A stretch of DNA of 64,000 nucleotides from JADCCX01 sp031431475. GTDB taxonomy: Bacteria; Pseudomonadota; Alphaproteobacteria; Rhizobiales; Beijerinckiaceae. A program made the translations under genes and the position numbers. The notes below the pieces were generated by a model. The model ran no database searches and was not told the DNA's origin. It saw only the letters and a list, made by a program, of their open reading frames with translations. Of the stretch, positions 8,728-16,559 are shown one piece after another. Positions within the stretch are counted from its first letter, which is position 1. Every line of letters starts with the position of its first letter. The stretch is from assembly GCA_031431475.1 (NCBI GenBank), contig JANPDL010000014.1, positions 1-64,000 on the forward strand. The letters are read 5' to 3'.

Positions 8728-9165
8728 TCACCCCCGGCCTATCCCCTCATCATATCCCGCCCCAACACCCGCAGGCTCCGTCGCCAGCCGCTCGAATACC
8801 GCCAGCAGATCCGTCTTGCTGGCCCGCGCAACAGCACCGAGGTCCACTTCCGCTACGCTCCACATCCAGCTTTTCGCCGGGTCGTCACGCATCGCCCAGT
8901 CCGGAAACAGACGCTTCCTGATGCGGCGGCTGAGCAGCCTGTTGACATCGAGGTGCCGGTCATCCTGTGCGATGCGGATATAGGCCGCTTCCACCTTGTC
9001 TTCCGGCCCTTCCAGCAATTGCAGATAGAGATCTTGCCGACAGATCAGTGCGCCCGTGATGCCGTCGCGAGTATTACAATTGCGAGCGAGGCTCAGGATG
9101 CTGTTGAGCCCCGCCGCCTCGAAGCCGAACGGCCGCGATGCGTAAATCAGTTGAATCATGGCCAT
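8728..9165 (-). CDS. BLUF-domain blue-light sensor (short, single domain)
   Basis: 145 residues made almost entirely of one BLUF flavin photoreceptor domain. The residues that form the light-switching hydrogen-bond network are visible: Tyr8 (MAMIQLIYAS), Asn31 (NTRDGITGAL) and Gln49 (LYLQLLEG), followed by RHLDV and a Trp/Met pair (KSWMWSV) in the last strand. No output domain is attached, so signalling must be by protein-protein contact. AGGAGCGCAACTGACA before ATG 9165 sets the start; an upstream open frame lacks the conserved pattern. It is divergent from ppdK across 231 bases. Confidence 0.9.
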   Translation of the reverse strand: MAMIQLIYASRPFGFEAAGLNSILSLARNCNTRDGITGALICRQDLYLQLLEGPEDKVEAAYIRIAQDDRHLDVNRLLSRRIRKRLFPDWAMRDDPAKSWMWSVAEVDLGAVARASKTDLLAVFERLATEPAGVGAGYDEGIGRG

Positions 9166-9396
9166 TGTCAGTTGCGCTCCTGTGTGGGGATGGCAGACGA
9201 TAGCGGCTGGAGAGACAGGTGTCGCCCGCAATCCTGTACGGCCTAACCCGCATGCCCTCCGCCTATTCAATGCCCGTTCATGCCCGCCAACCCATTGCTG
9301 CATTGCAATATCTGCGCCTTTCAGTCAGAAGGACGCGCATGGGAATCCCTGATACGGGCCATTACCCGCATAGGCACGCTGAACACGAGGTTTGCA

Positions 9397-12072
9397 ATGA
9401 CGAAGTGGGTTTATACCTTCGGTGAAGGCAAGGCCGAGGGTGAGTCCGGCATGAAGAACCTGCTGGGCGGCAAGGGTGCCAACCTCGCCGAAATGTCCAA
9501 TCTCGGCCTGCCTGTGCCTCCCGGTTTCACCATCCCCACCGAAGTCTGCAATTATTACTACGATAACGGCGAGAGCTACCCGAAGTCGCTGAAGGTGGAT
9601 GTGGATGCAGCCCTTGCCCACGTCGGCAAGCTGACGGGCCGTATTTTCGGCGATACGAAGAATCCGCTGCTTGTTTCGGTCCGCTCCGGTGCCCGCGCTT
9701 CGATGCCTGGCATGATGGACACGGTACTGAATCTTGGCCTCAACGATATCACGGTGGAAGCGCTGGCGGCAGGTGGTGGTGACCGCTTCGCTTTCGATAG
9801 CTATCGCCGCTTCATCACGATGTATTCCAACGTGGTACTGGGCATCGATCACCACCATTTTGAGGACCTGCTCGAAGAGTACAAGGACCGCCGCAACCTG
9901 ACGCTGGATACGGATATGAAGGCCGAGGACTGGAAGGCCCTGATCCCGCAATACAAGACGATGGTGCAGGAAAAACTCGGCAAGCCGTTCCCGCAAGACC
10001 CCGCCGAACAGCTCTGGGGTGCCGTCGGTGCCGTATTCGGCTCGTGGATGAATGCGCGCGCTATCAAGTATCGCGACATGCATGACATCCCGGCATCCTG
10101 GGGTACGGCGGTCAATGTGCAGGCCATGGTGTTCGGCAATATGGGAGATACCTCGGCGACAGGCGTGGCCTTCACGCGCAATCCCTCGACCGGCGAGAAG
10201 GCGCTGTACGGCGAGTTCCTAATCAACGCGCAGGGCGAGGACGTGGTGGCGGGTATCCGCACGCCGCAAGACATTACCGAGGTGGCGCGCATCAAGGCAG
10301 GGTCGAACAAGGCCTCCATGGAAGCCGCCATGCCAGAAGCGTATTACGAGCTCGTTCGCATCTACGGCATCCTCGAGAAGCATTACCGCGACATGCAGGA
10401 CATGGAATTCACGGTGGAGCGCGGCAAGCTGTGGATGCTGCAGACGCGCAACGGCAAGCGCACGGCCAAAGCCTCGCTCAAGATCGCCGTGGATCTGGCG
10501 TCCGAAAAGCTGATCACGCAGGAGGAAGCCATCCTGCGGATCGAGCCGCTGGCGCTGGATCAACTGCTGCATCCCACCATCGATCCCAAGGCAGAGCGCA
10601 ATCGCATAGCGAGCGGCTTGCCCGCATCACCGGGTGCTGCTTCGGGTGCGATCGTGTTTGATTCCGCTTCCGCCGAGGAAGCCAAGAAGGCTGGGCGCAA
10701 GGTCATTCTCTGCCGTGTCGAGACCTCACCAGAGGACATTCATGGCATGCATGCGGCAGAAGGCATCCTCACCACGCGCGGCGGCATGACCTCGCATGCG
10801 GCGGTCGTGGCGCGCGGCATGGGCAAGCCCTGCGTTTCAGGCGCTGGTTCTATCCGTGTGGATTATGCCAAAAGGACCCTGATCGTCGGTGGCAGCACGC
10901 TGACCGAAGGCGATATGATCACCATCGATGGTTCCACCGGCGAGGTTTTGAAAGGCTTCGTCAAGATGCTGGAGCCGGAGTTGTCTGCCGAGTTTTCCAC
11001 CCTGATGGGTTGGGCCGACAAGGTGCGCCGCATGAAGGTGCGAACGAATGCCGAAACGCCGCTGGACGCGCGCAATGCCCGCAAGTTCGGCGCAGAAGGC
11101 ATCGGCCTTTGCCGCACTGAGCATATGTTTTTCGACGAGGAGCGCATCATCGCCATGCGCCAGATGATCTGCGCCGATGACGAGAAAGGCCGCCGTGAGG
11201 CATTGGCCAAGCTGCTGCCGATGCAGAAGAAGGATTTCACGGACCTCTTCGAGATCATGTCCGGTCTGCCCGTGACGATCCGCCTGCTCGATCCTCCCCT
11301 GCACGAGTTTCTGCCGCACAGCGAGCAGGAGATCGTGGATGTGGCCAAGGTCCTGGGCATCTCGGTCGAGAAGCTGCGCCAGCGCAACGCCGAATTGCAC
11401 GAATTCAACCCGATGCTGGGCTTTCGCGGCTGTCGTCTTGCGGTGGCCTATCCTGAAATCGCCGAGATGCAGGCCCGCGCCATTTTCGAGGCCGCCATCG
11501 GCGCCGGCATGAAGACGGGAGAATTGGTAGTGCCCGAAATCATGGTTCCGCTGGTGATGACGCGTGCCGAATTCGAGCTGGTGAAAGAGCGCATCGACGC
11601 TATGGCGACAGCGGTTTCGAAGGAAACGGGTCAGCGCATCGAATATCAGGTCGGCACGATGATCGAACTGCCGCGCGCGGCGATTGTCGCGGGCGAGATT
11701 GCCAAGTCGGCCGAGTTTTTCTCCTTCGGCACCAACGACCTCACGCAAACCACACTGGGCATCAGCCGAGACGATGCCGCGAATTTCCTCGGCTTTTACA
11801 AGGCTCGCGGCATTCTCGCACACGATCCGTTCGTGACGCTGGATCAGGAAGGCGTGGGCGAACTCGTCAAGCTGGCGGTGGAGCGCGGCCGCAAGACACG
11901 CGCCGACATCAAGCTCGGCATCTGCGGCGAACACGGCGGTGATCCGGCATCGATCATGTTCTGCGAGACGGTGGGACTGGATTACGTTTCGTGCTCGCCG
12001 TACCGCGTGCCGATTGCACGGCTGGCAGCGGCGCAGGCGGCGCTGGGTGCGGTGAAGAAGAGCGAGGGGTGA
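9397..12072 (+). CDS. ppdK: Pyruvate, phosphate dikinase
   Basis: 891 residues, the normal length. It interconverts pyruvate + ATP + Pi and phosphoenolpyruvate + AMP + PPi. The N-terminal ATP-grasp starts at MKNLLGGKGANLAEM; GGMTSHAAVVARGMG carries the swivelling phospho-histidine; GLCRTEHMF and the C-terminal TIM barrel end in SCSPYRVPIARLAAAQA. GAGG lies seven bases before ATG 9397 (MTKWVYTF), the conserved start. It is monocistronic; in alphaproteobacteria it supports gluconeogenesis and PEP balance, and fits with malate synthase in this window. A REP-like inverted repeat follows the stop. Confidence 0.97.
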   Translation: MTKWVYTFGEGKAEGESGMKNLLGGKGANLAEMSNLGLPVPPGFTIPTEVCNYYYDNGESYPKSLKVDVDAALAHVGKLTGRIFGDTKNPLLVSVRSGARASMPGMMDTVLNLGLNDITVEALAAGGGDRFAFDSYRRFITMYSNVVLGIDHHHFEDLLEEYKDRRNLTLDTDMKAEDWKALIPQYKTMVQEKLGKPFPQDPAEQLWGAVGAVFGSWMNARAIKYRDMHDIPASWGTAVNVQAMVFGNMGDTSATGVAFTRNPSTGEKALYGEFLINAQGEDVVAGIRTPQDITEVARIKAGSNKASMEAAMPEAYYELVRIYGILEKHYRDMQDMEFTVERGKLWMLQTRNGKRTAKASLKIAVDLASEKLITQEEAILRIEPLALDQLLHPTIDPKAERNRIASGLPASPGAASGAIVFDSASAEEAKKAGRKVILCRVETSPEDIHGMHAAEGILTTRGGMTSHAAVVARGMGKPCVSGAGSIRVDYAKRTLIVGGSTLTEGDMITIDGSTGEVLKGFVKMLEPELSAEFSTLMGWADKVRRMKVRTNAETPLDARNARKFGAEGIGLCRTEHMFFDEERIIAMRQMICADDEKGRREALAKLLPMQKKDFTDLFEIMSGLPVTIRLLDPPLHEFLPHSEQEIVDVAKVLGISVEKLRQRNAELHEFNPMLGFRGCRLAVAYPEIAEMQARAIFEAAIGAGMKTGELVVPEIMVPLVMTRAEFELVKERIDAMATAVSKETGQRIEYQVGTMIELPRAAIVAGEIAKSAEFFSFGTNDLTQTTLGISRDDAANFLGFYKARGILAHDPFVTLDQEGVGELVKLAVERGRKTRADIKLGICGEHGGDPASIMFCETVGLDYVSCSPYRVPIARLAAAQAALGAVKKSEG

Positions 12073-12091
12073 GAAACTCCCACCTCCTCAC

Positions 12092-12217
12092 GTCGAGGCG
12101 CTCGCCCCTTGGCGAGCCTCGAGACACGCACAATAGATAGACCGATCCTCTAAGCAGCCGGGATGTATTGGACAGGCGAAGTGCGTGTCTCGAGGCTCGC
12201 TCCGCTCGCGCCTCGAC
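12092..12217. repeat. REP/MITE-like imperfect inverted repeat
   Basis: Two arms of about 40 and 37 bases (12092-12131 and 12181-12217) are inverted copies of each other around a 49-base spacer; the inner 20 bases (gcgagcctcgagacacgcac and its complement) match exactly. Each arm is itself a hairpin (gaggc-gctcgcc / ggcgag-cctc). It sits directly after ppdK and before the HicB/HicA pair. A related half element lies at 25216-25262, so this is a dispersed repeat family, possibly acting as a terminator. Confidence 0.7.
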
Positions 12218-12299
12218 ACGAGGGAGTTTGGGGGATGGCCCATAAAACTCTAGAATGTCAGGATTGGCAAAACGGCCAGGTCGGCTTATCTTGAACATC

Positions 12300-12545
12300 A
12301 TGAAGGCCACCAAACCTCTCAGTTCAGATTTTCATGTCGTCGCTCGCTGGGATGCCGAAGCGTCTGTGTTCTATTCTGAAAGTGATGTCCCCGGACTGGT
12401 TGTCGAGGCGGATACGTTCGATGAGTTTGTTGATCTCGTGAACAGTCTGGCACCGGAGCTTTTGGCTGAAAATTGCCCCGATATTCCCGGGCCTCACCGG
12501 ATCAGCGTCGAAACACGGCGTGATCTGGTTCTGGCGGTTGCCTGA
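12300..12545 (+). CDS. HicB-type antitoxin, DUF1902-like
   Basis: 81 residues from ATG 12300 (96 from ATG 12255; neither start has a clear ribosome site). The stretch FHVVARWDAEASVF, then DVPGLVVEADTFDEFVDLV, is the small beta-alpha-beta fold of the HicB/DUF1902 group, which lacks a separate DNA-binding domain here. It directly abuts the HicA-like gene and should neutralise that toxin. Antitoxin-first order is the reverse of classical hicAB but common for DUF1902 partners. Confidence 0.75.
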   Translation: MKATKPLSSDFHVVARWDAEASVFYSESDVPGLVVEADTFDEFVDLVNSLAPELLAENCPDIPGPHRISVETRRDLVLAVA

Positions 12546-12740
12546 GTGCCGAAGGATTTCTATCCGGACCTTGTGCGAATATTGCACGCTGCGGGTTGGG
12601 AAAAAGTCATAGGCGGCAAGGGCTCGCATGAAAAATGGCGCAATCCGGCGACTGGCAAGGTGATCTCAGTGCCGCGTTCAAAAAGCCGCCATACAGCAAA
12701 TGAAATATTGAAACAGGCTGGGCTTCAAAAGGCGTTCTGA
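12546..12740 (+). CDS. hicA: HicA-type mRNA interferase toxin
   Basis: 64 residues beginning with GTG immediately after the TGA of the antitoxin gene, without any spacer. GSHEKWRNP contains the conserved catalytic histidine of HicA in its double-stranded-RNA-binding-like fold, and SRHTANEILKQAGL is the conserved C-terminal helix. HicA toxins cleave mRNA and tmRNA to stall translation. The small size, motif and context make the call firm; activity is untested. Confidence 0.82.
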   Translation: MPKDFYPDLVRILHAAGWEKVIGGKGSHEKWRNPATGKVISVPRSKSRHTANEILKQAGLQKAF

Positions 12741-12747
12741 TCCATTC

Positions 12748-12775
12748 TTGACAAAAGATTATATTCCTATATACC
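12748..12775 (+). promoter_or_regulatory. Sigma70-like promoter
   Basis: TTGACA (12748-12753, perfect -35) is followed after 16 bases by TATACC (12770-12775). It begins eight bases after the toxin stop codon and points into a gene-free stretch, with the predicted start of transcription near 12782. No comparably good promoter was spotted elsewhere in the window. Confidence 0.5.
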
Positions 12776-12781
12776 CGTTTC

Positions 12782-13030
12782 TGTCGCCGCTTCTCCAAGC
12801 GCCGCTGCAGAGGCAGGAGGGAGATGCGGCGACACCTTCCGGGCGGCCTGACAACCCGTCACTGAGGATCGCACCGGGGACCTGATGGCCCTGACGCGCT
12901 GAACTCTCCTTCCCTCACCTGCTATCGCCCGTCGGCGTGCGATGCGGGTTCCCGGTGCTTTCTCCCGGCTGCATACCCCGGCTTTCGCGCGCGGGATCGC
13001 TTGAGCTTGCCTTGCCGCCACAGCCGTGCA
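12782..13030 (+). ncRNA. Candidate structured non-coding RNA or long structured leader
   Basis: This gene-free stretch (the whole gap is 12741-13041) starts at a consensus-like promoter. It contains nested complementary segments: 12781-12784 with 13020-13023, 12796-12801 with 12998-13003, and an 11-bp helix of 12871-12881 with 12948-12958 including one G-U pair. The closing of 5' and 3' ends suggests a rod-shaped RNA of about 240 nt. I could not match it to 6S, tmRNA, SRP RNA, RNase P RNA or a known riboswitch. It could instead be the leader of the small membrane protein starting at 13042. No T-run terminator is visible. Confidence 0.3.
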
Positions 13031-13041
13031 ACTCGAATTCA

Positions 13042-13299
13042 ATGCGCTTCGATTATCTCTTCATCGCTTTTGGCATTTTCGCGGGTGCGGCGCTGGCTTT
13101 ACTGGGGCAGCAATCACCCGCGCTGTTCAAGGCCATTCCGGCGCTGATGTGGTTGCTCGGTGCCATCCTGCTGTTTGACGTCGGCGGGGCCTATCTGCGC
13201 GGCGTGCCGGTGATGACCTCCGTCACCACACAAACCCGCATCATCGCCTTCTTTGGTGGCGCTGCTGCACTGATTCTCTCCGGTGGTCTCTGGAGCTAG
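13042..13299 (+). CDS. Small membrane protein of unknown function
   Basis: 85 residues with about three hydrophobic helices (LFIAFGIFAGAALALLG, AIPALMWLLGAILLFDVGG and IIAFFGGAAALILSGGLW). ATG 13042 (MRFDYLFIAFG) is taken because the upstream part of the frame is arginine-rich and overlaps the structured segment. No family was recognised. It is followed after 52 bases by the aminopeptidase gene on the same strand and may be co-transcribed with it. Confidence 0.6.
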   Translation: MRFDYLFIAFGIFAGAALALLGQQSPALFKAIPALMWLLGAILLFDVGGAYLRGVPVMTSVTTQTRIIAFFGGAAALILSGGLWS

Positions 13300-13351
13300 A
13301 GGTACTTTCGGGTGTACCCAGAAATTCCCGCAATTCCGGAATCACCCCTTC

Positions 13352-14716
13352 ATGACCCTCCTCGCCAAAGCGGCTTCCTCCATATCCGTTCACTGCGTCA
13401 CGCCAGCAGGCTTCGATGGACTGAAAGCCTCCCTGCCGAAAGAAGCAAAGGCGCATCTTGCAGCGCTGGGCTACGAGCCCAAGCCGGGCGCTCTGGCCCT
13501 GCTGCCGGGCGAAGGCGGCAAGCTGGGTGGCGTGGTATTCGGTGTGTCGGAGAAGGACGGCGATCCCTTCATCATCGGCAAATTGCCAAAGGATCTTCCC
13601 TCAGGGGCTTATCACTTTGTCACGCCGCCCGCCGATCCCGCGCAGTCCGCTCTGGCTTGGCTGCTGGGTTCCTACAGCTTTAGCCGCTACAAGGCCGCAG
13701 GGCGCAAACCGGCTGATCTCGTGGTGGCGGACAAGGGTGTCCGCGACCGCGCCAGCCTGATGGCGGATGCGGTGGCCATGGGCCGCGATCTCATCAACAC
13801 GCCTGCCAACGACATGACGCCATCGGCGTTGGCAAAAGCGGCACTTGATCTCGCGAAGACCTATGGCGCAAAGGCGACCGCTATCATCGGTGATCAGTTG
13901 CTGAAAAAGAACTTCCCGCTGATCCATGCCGTTGGCCGCGCCTCGGTGGAAGCACCAAGGCTGATCGATATCACCTGGGGCAATCCGAAACATCCGAAAG
14001 TGACGCTCGTCGGAAAGGGTGTCTGTTTTGATACTGGCGGGCTCGACATCAAGCCGAGTGCCGGCATGTTCCTGATGAAGAAGGATATGGGTGGTGCCGC
14101 AACCGCGATCACGGCGGCGCGCATGATCATGGCGGCGAAGCTCAAGGTAAGATTGCGGCTGCTCGTGCCCATCGTCGAGAATGTCATCGCAGGTAATGCC
14201 TTCCGCGCCAGCGATGTCATCAAGAGCCGCAAGGCGCTGACGGTCGAGATTGGCAATACCGATGCGGAGGGGAGGCTGATTCTGGCCGACGCGCTGACAC
14301 TGGCGTCCGAAGAAAAGCCCGATCTGCTGATCGATTATGCCACACTGACGGGTGCTGCCCGTGTGGCGCTCGGGCCTGATTTGCCACCGTTCTATACCGA
14401 TGACGAGAAACTGGCGGCTGACATCGCCGCGGCAGGAGCAGCGGTGAATGATCCGGTCTGGCGGCTGCCGCTCTGGCCAGCCTATGATCGCATGCTGGAT
14501 TCCAAGATCGCGGACCTTTCCAGCACAGGGGCAGGTGGCATGGCTGGATCCGTCACGGCGGCGTTGTTCCTCAGGCGCTTTGTGGCATCGGGCATTCCGC
14601 ACGCACATTTCGATATCTACGGCTGGGTTCCAACAGCCAAACCGGGCAGGCCGGAAGGCGGTGAACCGCAGGCAGCGAGGTTGACGTTCGAGCTTTTGCA
14701 GAGGCGCTACGGCTAG
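13352..14716 (+). CDS. Leucyl aminopeptidase family protein (M17)
   Basis: 454 residues. The catalytic C-terminal domain is complete: GKGVCFDTGGLDIKP and MKKDMGGAA hold metal ligands and the catalytic lysine, and NTDAEGRLILADAL is the M17 signature. The N-terminal domain (residues 1-150) is shorter and more divergent than in E. coli PepA, as is usual for the alphaproteobacterial YpdF/PepB-like members. It removes N-terminal residues from peptides in the cytoplasm using two metals. The ATG at 13352 (MTLLAKAAS) starts the conserved sequence. The stop codon overlaps the convergent transporter stop by CTAG. Confidence 0.9.
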   Translation: MTLLAKAASSISVHCVTPAGFDGLKASLPKEAKAHLAALGYEPKPGALALLPGEGGKLGGVVFGVSEKDGDPFIIGKLPKDLPSGAYHFVTPPADPAQSALAWLLGSYSFSRYKAAGRKPADLVVADKGVRDRASLMADAVAMGRDLINTPANDMTPSALAKAALDLAKTYGAKATAIIGDQLLKKNFPLIHAVGRASVEAPRLIDITWGNPKHPKVTLVGKGVCFDTGGLDIKPSAGMFLMKKDMGGAATAITAARMIMAAKLKVRLRLLVPIVENVIAGNAFRASDVIKSRKALTVEIGNTDAEGRLILADALTLASEEKPDLLIDYATLTGAARVALGPDLPPFYTDDEKLAADIAAAGAAVNDPVWRLPLWPAYDRMLDSKIADLSSTGAGGMAGSVTAALFLRRFVASGIPHAHFDIYGWVPTAKPGRPEGGEPQAARLTFELLQRRYG

Positions 14717-15585
14717 ACCTTTTTGATGGGCGCTCTCCGCCCCAGAAGCACCACCAGTACCACGGCAACAGCGAAGCCGACCGTTGCCATGTCAATCCGC
14801 TCGCCCAGCAGTGTGGCAGATACCGCCAGTGTCACAAAGGTCTGGAGCAGTTGCACCTGACTAACGCGAGCAACGCCGCCCATCGCCAGTCCTGCATTCC
14901 ACGGGAAAAAGCCGAGATACATGCTGAAAACGGCAGCATAGCCAAAGCCGATCCAGGCGCTGGTGCGCACGGCAGCAAAATCCGCTGGCTGCAGCCAGAG
15001 CGCCATGGGAATCGTCAGCGGCAATGCCACAACGACAGCCCAGCTGACGACTTCCCAGCCCGGCATGTGGCGTGAGAGGCGTGCGGAGAACACATAGCCA
15101 AGCGCCGCTGCGAATACCGACAGGAAAAGATAGATATCGCCCAGCGTCAGCGTCATGTCGGCATCGCGGATTGCAAAAACAATGACCAGCAGCGCGCCGA
15201 CCACGCTCCAGAACCAGAAAGCCGCAGAGGGCCTTTCACCGCCGAAGATTGCACCGAATAGTGCAGTTGCCAGTGGCAGGATACCCAGCACCACGCCGCC
15301 ATGGCTGGCCGGTACGGTTTGCATCGCCAGACCAATCAGGCCCGGAAACCCTATGACAATGCAGAACGACGCAATGGCAAGATCGCGCCAGAGTTCGCGC
15401 GTTGGCGGGGAGCGCCGCATCACGGCAAGCACGATAATTGCCAGCACGCCAGCTACAGCAGCGCGTCCTGTCGTGACAAACCATGGCGAAAGATCGGCCA
15501 CTGCAGCACGGGTCGCGGGCAGAGTAGCTCCGAAGATGACAACCCCGAGAAAGCCGAGGAGAAGACCTATGGTTTCCCGGGACAT
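14713..15585 (-). CDS. DMT-superfamily (EamA) transporter
   Basis: 290 residues, about ten hydrophobic helices arranged as two EamA repeats. ATRAAVADLSPWFVTTGRAAV near the N-terminus is the typical first-repeat pattern of the RhaT/YdcZ-like exporters, and LLGERIDMATVGFAVAVV ends the second repeat. Family members export amino acids, metabolites or drugs; the substrate cannot be read from the sequence. The stop codon overlaps the stop of the convergent aminopeptidase gene by four bases. Confidence 0.82.
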   Translation of the reverse strand: MSRETIGLLLGFLGVVIFGATLPATRAAVADLSPWFVTTGRAAVAGVLAIIVLAVMRRSPPTRELWRDLAIASFCIVIGFPGLIGLAMQTVPASHGGVVLGILPLATALFGAIFGGERPSAAFWFWSVVGALLVIVFAIRDADMTLTLGDIYLFLSVFAAALGYVFSARLSRHMPGWEVVSWAVVVALPLTIPMALWLQPADFAAVRTSAWIGFGYAAVFSMYLGFFPWNAGLAMGGVARVSQVQLLQTFVTLAVSATLLGERIDMATVGFAVAVVLVVLLGRRAPIKKV

Positions 15586-15785
15586 GGATTGTGGTTCCTG
15601 ATCTCAGCCGGGTTCATCAGCAAACCGCCCGCAAGACCAATGAAAGTTGCTGATTGGTCGAATTCGTCGCAGAAGCCCGCAAAGGCCAGGTGCGGAGATT
15701 TGCGACGTGGGCATTGTCTTGCCTTTCACCTCGCATTCACGTGCCTGTATATTTGATCCGTTGTCTCTCGATAGGAGGAGTCAGA

Positions 15786-16079
15786 ATGAAGAAATTTCTC
15801 GCAATAACCGCCATGGTTCTCACCCTTGGCAGCCTTGCTGCGTGCAATACGCCGGGCGAGCGGGCGGCTGGTGGTGCGCTGATCGGCGGAGCCGCCGGTG
15901 CTGCCATCGGCGGCCTCGCGACAGGCCGCATTGGCGGTGCTGTAGTCGGTGGCGTGATTGGCGCTGCCGGTGGTGCCATCGTTGGTGCAGCCACGGCCCC
16001 GCCGGAGGCTGTTTGCCCGGGCTATGCACCTTATCTCCGTTACAATTCCTACGGCGAACCGTTCTGCTCGCGCCGCTGA
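15786..16079 (+). CDS. Glycine-zipper lipoprotein
   Basis: 97 residues. A signal peptide ends in the lipobox SLAAC (Cys20), so the mature protein is lipid-anchored. Residues about 28-75 are glycine-zipper repeats (GGALIGGAAGAAIGG, RIGGAVVGGVIGAAGG), as in Rick_17kDa/OmpA-associated envelope proteins, and the C-terminus is a short Tyr/Cys-bearing tail. AGGAGG seven bases before ATG 15786 is a strong ribosome site. An intrinsic terminator follows. A second, shorter glycine-zipper gene comes next on the same strand. Confidence 0.75.
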   Translation: MKKFLAITAMVLTLGSLAACNTPGERAAGGALIGGAAGAAIGGLATGRIGGAVVGGVIGAAGGAIVGAATAPPEAVCPGYAPYLRYNSYGEPFCSRR

Positions 16080-16104
16080 TCGCGTATTCAAGTCAGTCAC
16101 AATG

Positions 16105-16139
16105 ACGCCGCCCTTTGGTACGGGGCGGCGTTTGCTTTT
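16105..16139 (+). terminator. Intrinsic terminator after the glycine-zipper lipoprotein
   Basis: A nine-base-pair GC stem (acgccgccc 16105-16113 with ggggcggcgt, 16123-16131) with a nine-base loop is followed by a T-rich tail (ttgctttt). It separates the two glycine-zipper genes into different transcripts. Confidence 0.8.
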
Positions 16140-16236
16140 GGCCCTCACGGCTTCATTCTCGCAGGGTTGATCAGATTTTAACAAATTGCATCGAAACTGT
16201 CCGAATGGCTGGGGAGCCATCAGTGGAGTTCGAGTG

Positions 16237-16470
16237 ATGCGTAAACTTCTTATGGTTGGGGCTGTCGTCGCCCTCGCGGGCGGCGCCACCGCCTGCTCTG
16301 GAACAGAACGGACGATTTCTGGCGCGGCCATTGGCGGCGCTGTAGGTGGTGTTGCAGGCGGAGCTCTGACAGGCACATGGCTTGGTGTCGGCGTCGGTGC
16401 TGCGGCGGGCGCGGCAGTCGGCGGCCTTGTCGGTAACGCGACCGATCCGCGCCGTCGTCAGGGAGGCTGA
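16237..16470 (+). CDS. Small glycine-zipper protein, probable lipoprotein
   Basis: 77 residues. The N-terminal signal (MRKLLMVGAVVALAGGATAC) ends at a cysteine with a weak lipobox (ATAC). Residues about 27-66 form glycine-zipper helices (GAAIGGAVGGVAGGAL, GVGAAAGAAVGGLVG). It resembles the protein encoded 450 bases upstream and is probably a diverged tandem duplicate. Such short glycine-zipper proteins insert in or tether to the envelope; the exact role is unknown. GTGGAG precedes ATG 16237. Confidence 0.65.
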   Translation: MRKLLMVGAVVALAGGATACSGTERTISGAAIGGAVGGVAGGALTGTWLGVGVGAAAGAAVGGLVGNATDPRRRQGG

Positions 16471-16559
16471 ACTGCAGGTCGCAGTTGCCTGCGGCCCGCA
16501 AATCGGAAATGAACAGGGCGGCGCCATCATGCGTCGCCTTCTTTGTTTGAGTTCCGCCA

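Noticed and set aside
9166..9303. An N-terminal extension of the BLUF protein up to 9303.
   Set aside because: The extension lacks BLUF conservation, and a good AGGAG site precedes the ATG at 9165.
12741..13041. Identification of the structured stretch as 6S RNA, tmRNA, SRP RNA, RNase P RNA or a cobalamin riboswitch.
   Set aside because: None of the signature sequences of these RNAs could be found; kept only as an unidentified candidate.
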